NCBI GenBank assembly: GCA_900541675.1
Contig: UQKU01000035.1
Coordinates: 1-18,189, forward strand
Direction: 5' to 3'
Source: an uncultured Collinsella sp.
Lineage (GTDB): Bacteria > Actinomycetota > Coriobacteriia > Coriobacteriales > Coriobacteriaceae
Length of the DNA: 18,189 bases
The notes below the pieces were generated by a model. That model saw nothing but the letters and a program-made list of their open reading frames with translations, did not search any database and had not been told where the DNA came from. This document shows positions 13,068-18,189 of this stretch, in pieces. Each line of letters begins with the position of its first letter. The stretch's first letter is position 1. Position numbers and translations under genes: made by a program.

Positions 13068-13829
13068 CTAGATGAACAGCTCGCATTCTTTTCGCTCAGA
13101 GCAGGCTTTGCTCAACATCTTGGTAGCCGCAGAGAGCATGACGGGATTTACCGCGCGAGCGCCCCGCGGACATACGGCGACACAGCGCATGCAAGAGATA
13201 CAGGCCTTTTTGTCCACCCACTTGGGATCGTCTTTGTCGATAGCGCCAACGGGACACACTGCGACGCAAGCCCCGCAGGCGGTGCACTCCTTTGTGGCCC
13301 TAGGCACCATACCGGTACCCCCGGCTTTCTTATAGGGACGATTACCCGGAATAGCCGGCTCAGAAGCATCTCCTGCAGACATCTTTTGCTGAATCTGATC
13401 CGCAAACCCAGCGAGCTGCGCCGCGTCCTGCGCATCAGGCCGACCGGCGGCAAACTGGCGAACAATAGAATGCTCGGCGATGGCAGAAACCGCCGCGATC
13501 ACCCGAAAGCCCGCATCTTTCGCCGCATCCTCAAGCTCGACCAGCGTGTCCTCATACGCGCGATTTCCGTAAACGCAAACCAGAACCGCCTGCGCACCGT
13601 TTCCCCGCATCATACCCAAGCGCTCCGCGGCCACAGCCGGGACTCGCCCGCCATACGAGGGCACCGCGACCACGGCTACATCCTCTTTTGTCATCGCAAC
13701 TGTGCGAAAACCAAGCCCGCTATCGGTCAGATCTACAGCAACGGTTTCCCCTTCCAACGCATTGGCAATGTAGCCAGACGCCTTTTCCGTTCCGCCGGTC
13801 GGGCTAAACACGATATCGAATACCTTCAT
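13068..13829 (-). CDS. EFR1-type flavodoxin/ferredoxin fusion protein
   Basis: A 253-residue cytoplasmic redox protein. Residues 1 to about 150 form a flavodoxin-like fold with the FMN phosphate loop SPTGGTEKA (9-17) and PSYGGRVP at 57-64. The C-terminal part binds two [4Fe-4S] clusters through C182xxC185xxC188xxxC192 and C210xxC213xxC216xxxC220. This arrangement is typical of EFR1-family electron carriers of anaerobes; the partner enzyme is unknown. The ATG at 13829 is chosen because GGGGAGGA lies upstream and the flavodoxin fold starts right there; the longer frame to 13994 adds 55 residues that do not fit the fold. It stands alone between a convergent tRNA region and glutamine synthetase. 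Confidence 0.88.
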   Translation of the reverse strand: MKVFDIVFSPTGGTEKASGYIANALEGETVAVDLTDSGLGFRTVAMTKEDVAVVAVPSYGGRVPAVAAERLGMMRGNGAQAVLVCVYGNRAYEDTLVELEDAAKDAGFRVIAAVSAIAEHSIVRQFAAGRPDAQDAAQLAGFADQIQQKMSAGDASEPAIPGNRPYKKAGGTGMVPRATKECTACGACVAVCPVGAIDKDDPKWVDKKACISCMRCVAVCPRGARAVNPVMLSAATKMLSKACSERKECELFI

Positions 13830-13915
13830 CGGACAATCCTCCCCTTTACGAACAAACGCCCGAAACGTCCGCATGCCAAAACAGGTTACAACTTTTAAGA
13901 TGCCCCGCGCGAAAC

Positions 13916-13950
13916 ACCTGCTCGGCTGCAAGTTCAGAGCAGGTCCGAGC
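13916..13950. other. Overlapping mutually exclusive hairpin arms
   Basis: ACCTGCTC (13916-13923) can pair with GAGCAGGT (13937-13944). GCTCGG (13920-13925), overlapping the first arm, can instead pair with CCGAGC (13945-13950). The two stems cannot form together. The site lies between the glnN terminator and the EFR1 start on the minus strand. Confidence 0.4.
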
Positions 13951-13960
13951 GACATAAAGA

Positions 13961-13990
13961 GAAGGGGCCTCGCACAGGCGAGACCCCTTC
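13961..13990 (-). terminator. Terminator after glutamine synthetase
   Basis: GAAGGGG and CTCGC (13961-13973) pair with GCGAG and CCCCTTC (13978-13990), with one C-A mismatch and a 4-nt loop. In minus-strand transcription it is followed by TCTCTTTAT, a moderate T tract. Confidence 0.7.
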
Positions 13991-14013
13991 GCACACAAAA
14001 TCAAACGTGTCTG

Positions 14014-16101
14014 TTACACATAGAACAGAATGTCGTCGTAGGTCGGAACCGGCCAGTAGTCGGCGGCCACGATCTCCTCCATGGCATCCACGGCGGCGCG
14101 CAGCGTATCCATAGCGGGAACGACCTCATGTGCATACACGTTGGCCTGCTCCTGGCCATCGAGGGCCTCGGCCTTCTGATGCACGGCGTCGAGCGCCTTG
14201 ATGGAGTCGTTAATGGTGGTGATACCGTTGCAGAGCTTGTTGAGCGTGTTCTGCTCGCACTGCATGGCGGCCTCAGCACCGGCGGCACGAATAGTCTCAA
14301 GACCCTTAGCGACCTTGGTGGCATATGCGGTAATGACCGGGCGATAGGTACGACGCGCCTCGCGAACCATCGTGGTGGCCTCGATGTTCATGAGCTTGTT
14401 GTACTTCTCGAGCTTGCAGTCGTAGCGGCACTGGGCCTCGGCCTTGGTCAGGACACCCGTCTCCTCAAAGAGCGCAATGGCCTTATCGGAAACAAAGGCG
14501 GGCAGGGCGTCGGCCGTGGTCTTGTTGTTGGCAAGACCACGCTTCTCGGCCTCGACGGGCCACTCGTCGGAGTAGCCATCGCCGGAGAAGAGGATGCGCT
14601 GGTGGTCGGTCAGCACCTTCTTGCAGTACTCGAGCGCGGCGTCCTGGAACTCATCCTCGGGCGTACCCTCAAGCGCGTCGGCGAAGGACTTGAGTGACTT
14701 GGCCACGGCGGCATCGAGCACCAGGTTGGAGTCGGAGACGTTCTGCTCGGAGCCGCAGGCACGGAACTCGAACTTGTTGCCGGTGAAGGCAAACGGGGAG
14801 GTGCGGTTGCGGTCGGTGTTGTCCTGCATCAGCTTGGGCAGGGTATCGGCGCCCAGGTCGAGCACGCCGCGCGTGGCATGGACGGAAGCCTTGCCATCGA
14901 TGATCTTCTCGACGACCTCGGTAAGCTGGTCGCCCAGGAAGATGGACATAATCGCCGGAGGAGCCTCGTTGGCGCCCAGACGATGGTCGTTGCCGGCCGA
15001 GGCAACGGAGGCACGCAGGAGCTCCTGATAGTTATCGACGGCCTCGATCACCGCGGTGAGGAAGACGATGAACTGCAGGTTGTCGAGCGGGGTGTCGCCC
15101 GGATCGAGCAGATTCTCGGACTCGGTGCCAAGCGACCAGTTGTTGTGCTTGCCCGAACCGTTGATGCCCTCGAAGGGCTTCTCGTGCAGCAGGCAGACCA
15201 AGTCGTGGCGGGAGGCGATGAGCTTCATCTTTTCCATCATGACCAGATTCTGGTCGATGGCCTCGTTGACCTCGCCATAGACCGGTGCGAGCTCATGCTG
15301 GCAGGGAGCAACCTCGTTGTGCTTGGTCTTGGCGGGAATGCCAAGCGCCCACAGTTCATCGTCCAGGTCCTTCATATAGGCCGAGACGGTGGGGCGGATA
15401 GCGCCAAAGTAGTGCTCCTCGAGCTCCTGGCCCTTGCAGGGAGCAGCGCCAAAGAGGGTGCGGCCGGTGATGACCAGGTCCTTGCGCTTGCGATAGGCGT
15501 CCTTCTTGATCAGGAAGTACTCCTGCTCGTCGCCCACGGAAGGAACGACCTTCTTGGGGGTCTTGCCAAACAGCGCCAAAACGCGCTTAGACTCACGCGA
15601 GAGCGCGGTCATGGAACGCAGCAGCGGGGTCTTCTTGTCCAGGGCCTCGCCCGTGTAGGAGCAGAAAGCCGTGGGGATGCACAGGACATCGTCCTTGATA
15701 AAGGCGGGGCTAGTGGGATCCCAAGCGGTGTAGCCACGGGCCTCGAAGGTAGCGCGCAGGCCGCCGTTGGGGAAGCTGGAGGCGTCCGGCTCGCCCTGGA
15801 TGAGGTTCTTGCCCGTAAACTTGGTAATGGCGGTGCCGTCGTGGTTGGGCTCCAGGAAGCTATCGTGCTTCTCGGAAGTAATGCCCGAAAGCGGCTGGAA
15901 CCAGTGCGCGTAGTGCGTCGCGCCCTTGGAGATGGCCCAGACCTTCATGGCATGGGCAACGGCGTTGGCCACGTCCAGGTCGAGCGGCTCACCGCCCTCG
16001 AGGGTTGCAGCAAGGCGCTTCCAAATGTCCTTGGGGAGGTAATCCTTCATGACTTCCTCAGAGAACACCATGGTCCCGAAGCGGTCAGTAAGTTCGGCCA
16101 T
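14014..16101 (-). CDS. glnN: Glutamine synthetase type III
   Basis: This 695-residue enzyme makes glutamine from glutamate, ammonia and ATP in the cytoplasm, the main ammonia-assimilation step. The length fits GSIII (about 700), well above the ~450 of GSI. Recognisable segments are THYAHWFQPLSG at ~62-73, EKHDSF at ~77-82, VGDEQEYFLI near 189-198, HNEVAPCQHELAP in the middle, and the GSIII signature KPF..INGSGKHNNWS. The ATG at 16101 follows AAGGGAG; a longer frame to 16164 would include the leader hairpin and has no binding site. It is monocistronic, with a terminator behind and a candidate operator-promoter in front. GSIII lacks the adenylylation loop control typical of GSI, so transcriptional control is plausible. 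Confidence 0.95.
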   Translation of the reverse strand: MAELTDRFGTMVFSEEVMKDYLPKDIWKRLAATLEGGEPLDLDVANAVAHAMKVWAISKGATHYAHWFQPLSGITSEKHDSFLEPNHDGTAITKFTGKNLIQGEPDASSFPNGGLRATFEARGYTAWDPTSPAFIKDDVLCIPTAFCSYTGEALDKKTPLLRSMTALSRESKRVLALFGKTPKKVVPSVGDEQEYFLIKKDAYRKRKDLVITGRTLFGAAPCKGQELEEHYFGAIRPTVSAYMKDLDDELWALGIPAKTKHNEVAPCQHELAPVYGEVNEAIDQNLVMMEKMKLIASRHDLVCLLHEKPFEGINGSGKHNNWSLGTESENLLDPGDTPLDNLQFIVFLTAVIEAVDNYQELLRASVASAGNDHRLGANEAPPAIMSIFLGDQLTEVVEKIIDGKASVHATRGVLDLGADTLPKLMQDNTDRNRTSPFAFTGNKFEFRACGSEQNVSDSNLVLDAAVAKSLKSFADALEGTPEDEFQDAALEYCKKVLTDHQRILFSGDGYSDEWPVEAEKRGLANNKTTADALPAFVSDKAIALFEETGVLTKAEAQCRYDCKLEKYNKLMNIEATTMVREARRTYRPVITAYATKVAKGLETIRAAGAEAAMQCEQNTLNKLCNGITTINDSIKALDAVHQKAEALDGQEQANVYAHEVVPAMDTLRAAVDAMEEIVAADYWPVPTYDDILFYV

Positions 16102-16122
16102 ACGGAACTCCCTTCGTATCGG

Positions 16123-16141
16123 CACCGCGTGAGAAGCGGTG
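16123..16141 (-). promoter_or_regulatory. Leader hairpin upstream of glnN
   Basis: CACCGC (16123-16128) pairs with GCGGTG (16136-16141) across 7 nt. It is in the predicted 5' UTR about 10 bases ahead of the Shine-Dalgarno. It has no T tract, so it is probably a stability or spacing element rather than an attenuator. Confidence 0.35.
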
Positions 16142-16180
16142 TTGATTACTAACGAACGAGTCATAGCTTAGACTCGCCGT

Positions 16181-16225
16181 GTTTCCGCGACATTACCGTT
16201 ATGTTGCCGTCGCGAAACCAATCAA
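16181..16225 (-). promoter_or_regulatory. Dyad operator overlapping predicted glnN promoter
   Basis: GTTTCCGCGAC (16181-16191) and GTCGCGAAAC (16209-16218) are inverted complements apart from a single inserted C. Both strands show a GTNRY-6 bp-GAAAC arrangement (GTAAT-n6-GAAAC on minus, GTTGC-n6-GAAAC on plus), reminiscent of actinobacterial GlnR half-sites (GTNAC-n6-GAAAC). A weak promoter on the minus strand, TTGATT (16225-16220) and CATAAC (16203-16198), brackets the dyad. Confidence 0.4.
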
Positions 16226-16311
16226 TGAGGTTACCCTATCGAGGCGGCGTTGCCACCCTCAACAGTCAATCAACTGCATAAATTGCAGACCTCTCCCCAT
16301 GGTTTAAGGGT

Positions 16312-16389
16312 GGTCAATGTAGGATGGGGCTCTATTAACTGGTATTTCGCATCAGATACCATTCAATATAGCCCCATCCTACATTGACC
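16312..16389. repeat. 20-bp perfect inverted repeat with structured loop
   Basis: The arms 16312-16331 and 16370-16389 are perfect complements (the left arm begins GGTCAATGTAGG). The 38-nt loop has further pairing: TATT/AATA and GGTAT/ATACC, giving an almost continuous hairpin of about 78 nt. There is no T tract on either side. It lies between the divergent glnN and metF genes. Confidence 0.75.
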
Positions 16390-16527
16390 GCTCTGTTATA
16401 GGAAATGCCGATAGCAAGGCATCTTTGATTGGTATCCCCAAATAGCGAGTGAAACTCCATCGTGGCACAGTGGTGCTGTAGAATCCTTACAACACATCAC
16501 ACTATTCCGTATCTAGAGGAGCACGAT

Positions 16528-17400
16528 ATGCGCGTCGACGAGGTTTTTAAGCAGGCAGCATCCCAGGGCACCGCGCCCGTTTCGTTTGAGATGTTCCCGC
16601 CCAAGGGCGAGCTGACCCTCGATACGGCTCGCGAAGTGGCAGGCAATCTGTGCAAGCTTTCGCCGAGCTTTATCTCGGTCACCTGCTCGGCCGGCGGCTC
16701 TGGTAACGGTGCCACCACCGCCCCCATCGCGCATATGATTTCGAGCGAATTCGATACGCCCTCGGTAGCGCACCTCACCTGCGTGGGCCGCACCCACGCC
16801 GACATCGCCGCCAAGATCGACGAGTATCGCACCGCCGGCATTGAAAACATCCTGGCCCTGCGTGGTGATCTTCCCGCTGGCGCGACCGAGGACGACAAGC
16901 CCGCCTCGGACTACGCCTACGCCCGCGACCTTATCCCCGAGCTCGTCGACGCCGGCTTTTGCGTGGGCGCCGCAGCCTACCCCGAGGGCCACATTGCCTG
17001 CGAGGATCTCAACCTCTCGGTCGAGCACCTCAAGCAAAAACAGGACGCCGGCGCGAGCTTCTTTGTGACACAGCTCTTCTTTGATAACGAGTGCTTCTAT
17101 CGCTTCCGCGAGCTTGCCGACAAGGCCGGCATCACCGTGCCCATTACCGCGGGCATCATGCCGTTTATGGGCAAGTCGCAAATCAGCCGCATGGTCTTTA
17201 TGTGCGGCGCGTCGCTGCCCTCCCCCGTCATCAAGATTCTCGCCAAGTACGAGAACGACCCCGAGAGCCTGCAGGCAGCCGGTGTAGATTATGCTGCCCG
17301 TCAGCTTTGCGACCTCAAGGAGCACGGTGCCAACGGTCTGCACCTGTACACTATGAACCGTCCTGCAATCGCCGCGACCATTATGGAGCGCCTGGGGTAA
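16528..17400 (+). CDS. metF: 5,10-methylenetetrahydrofolate reductase
   Basis: A 290-residue FAD-dependent TIM-barrel enzyme reducing methylene-THF to methyl-THF, the methyl donor for methionine synthesis. Motifs: VSFEMFPPKG at 18-27 with the conserved glutamate E21, HLTCVGRTHADI, NILALRGDLP, FVTQLFFDN and TAGIMPFMGKSQI. The length is normal for the E. coli-type family. The start at 16528 was chosen because AGAGGAG lies 7 nt upstream; the longer frame from 16462 has no ribosome site. Its stop overlaps the start of the next gene by one base, so the two are translationally coupled. No riboswitch is evident in the leader. Confidence 0.93.
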   Translation: MRVDEVFKQAASQGTAPVSFEMFPPKGELTLDTAREVAGNLCKLSPSFISVTCSAGGSGNGATTAPIAHMISSEFDTPSVAHLTCVGRTHADIAAKIDEYRTAGIENILALRGDLPAGATEDDKPASDYAYARDLIPELVDAGFCVGAAAYPEGHIACEDLNLSVEHLKQKQDAGASFFVTQLFFDNECFYRFRELADKAGITVPITAGIMPFMGKSQISRMVFMCGASLPSPVIKILAKYENDPESLQAAGVDYAARQLCDLKEHGANGLHLYTMNRPAIAATIMERLG

Positions 17401-18110
17401 TGGAAAAACCGCACGCCGATATGACCGTTGTTGAAGTGCCGGCCGACCTTGCGTCGCCGGCGCTTTACCGTATCGACGCTGCCCACCACCCTCGTGTCGA
17501 CCGTGCCGAGATGCTGCGGTATCTGGGCTACGGCGGCCAGCAGATTGAGCCCGAGCTGTCGCAGCGTATTGAGCTTGTCGTTGAACGTCTGGAACTGGAC
17601 ATTGAGCCCCGTGGCGTGCGCCGCGTATTTGTCATCGATGCCACGGGCGTGGACGAGCAGGGCACGCCTTGCATCCGTCTGGTCGGCACCAACGTTGAGC
17701 TGCGCGGTCGTGATATCTATCGACATCTCAAAGATGCCCGCTTTGCCGCGCTCATGGCCTGCACCCTCGGCATGGACGCCGAGCGTCGCCTGCGCACCAC
17801 GGGAGCCCAACATCCCCTGGAGGGCGCCGTGCTCGACGCCGCGTGCTCCGCTTACGTGGAAGCCGCCGTTGAACAAATGGACCAGCAGGTCAAGACGGAC
17901 GCCGCCGTTCATGGGCTCGCCGGCAACTGGCGCTTTAGTCCCGGCTACGGCGACTGCCCGCTCTCGGCCCAGCGCTCGATCGTCAACGCGCTCAACGCCA
18001 CGCGGCTCATCGGGCTTACCGTCACACCCACCAGCCTACTCATGCCCACCAAGAGCGTGACCGCGGTGATCGGCCTGTTCGACGGCGAGGACGAGGAAGA
18101 CGAGTTCTAG
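17400..18110 (+). CDS. Stand-alone methionine synthase activation-domain protein
   Basis: A 236-residue protein corresponding to the C-terminal SAM-binding reactivation domain of cobalamin-dependent methionine synthase (MetH). In that enzyme this domain presents SAM for reductive methylation of inactive cob(II)alamin. The signature FSPGYGDCPLSAQ is at about 179-191, followed by IGLTVTPTSLLMPTKSVTAVIGL, both typical of the Met_synt_B12 family. The C terminus ends in an acidic tail (DGEDEEDEF). The ATG lies in the TAATG overlap with metF. It implies that this organism's MetH lacks the domain and that reactivation is done in trans. The partner catalytic and cobalamin-binding parts are not in the window. 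Confidence 0.88.
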   Translation: MEKPHADMTVVEVPADLASPALYRIDAAHHPRVDRAEMLRYLGYGGQQIEPELSQRIELVVERLELDIEPRGVRRVFVIDATGVDEQGTPCIRLVGTNVELRGRDIYRHLKDARFAALMACTLGMDAERRLRTTGAQHPLEGAVLDAACSAYVEAAVEQMDQQVKTDAAVHGLAGNWRFSPGYGDCPLSAQRSIVNALNATRLIGLTVTPTSLLMPTKSVTAVIGLFDGEDEEDEF

Positions 18111-18189
18111 AGTTGTGTCGACCGGGCGAGTTCTTTGGGACCGTGTCTTCGGCAGTTCTAAACCCCTCGGGGGAGGGGAATAAGTAAAC
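18111..18189. other. Downstream tail with short hairpin
   Basis: CCCCTC (18163-18168) can pair with GAGGGG (18173-18178) around a GGGG loop, but no T run follows before the window ends. It could be a weak terminator or part of the leader of the next gene. Nothing else is recognisable in the remaining bases. Confidence 0.3.

Noticed and set aside
14878..16152. 424-codon plus-strand frame opposite glutamine synthetase
   Set aside because: Antisense shadow of glnN, leucine/glycine-rich with no domain.
16400..16527. SAM or cobalamin riboswitch ahead of metF
   Set aside because: I looked for the paired helices and the conserved B12-box or SAM-I cores and saw none in this short leader.

Overview
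The window looks like chromosome from a high-GC anaerobic actinobacterium of the Coriobacteriia, most likely Collinsella or a close relative. This is inferred from strong G/C-ending codon use, a 695-residue type III glutamine synthetase, several fermentative iron-dependent alcohol dehydrogenases, ferredoxin-type redox proteins, and GGGGACAGGCACC/GGTACTGCCC-type hairpins that I associate with this class. No database search was possible. No prophage, CRISPR array, rRNA or intact insertion sequence is visible.

Layout. 1-487 is an AT-rich intergenic stretch. It holds the truncated, minus-strand start of a MalP/GlvC-like sugar PTS permease and two dyad operators of the TCTAGA-centred GntR/HutC type. 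488-2334 carries a zinc-dependent sorbitol/threonine-dehydrogenase-like enzyme followed by a GntR/UTRA regulator, the likely ligand of those operators. A long hairpin terminator (2344-2415) separates this block from a convergent minus-strand run (7459 down to 2466): an AdhE/butanol-dehydrogenase-like iron ADH, two diverged glycerol-dehydrogenase paralogues and a four-cluster ferredoxin protein. Strong hairpin terminators lie between the first three of these genes.

7960-12302 is a plus-strand run of three closely spaced genes. Two are full-length paralogous helical-repeat proteins of unknown function overlapping by 1 nt (TAATG). The third is a single-chain MurT-GatD fusion, predicted to amidate the D-glutamate of lipid II. 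A terminator, an unexplained long inverted repeat and tRNA-Glu(UUC) follow. The 3' end of the tRNA (18 bp) recurs twice downstream at exact 189-bp spacing, delimiting two tandem ~97% identical units, each with its own terminator.

13068-13829 (minus) is a flavodoxin/ferredoxin EFR1-type protein and 14014-16101 (minus) is glutamine synthetase III, with a dyad over its predicted promoter. 16528-18110 (plus) is metF overlapping by 1 nt a stand-alone methionine-synthase activation domain: a folate/methionine operon supplying methyl-THF and reactivating cobalamin-dependent MetH encoded elsewhere.

Functionally the window joins redox/fermentation enzymes (ADH, GldA-like, ferredoxins), nitrogen assimilation and cell-wall amidation (GlnN makes the glutamine that MurT-GatD consumes) and one-carbon metabolism. 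The parts I cannot explain are the helical-repeat pair upstream of murT-gatD, the tRNA-Glu 189-bp tandem unit, and three long-stem intergenic inverted repeats, two of which share an architecture.
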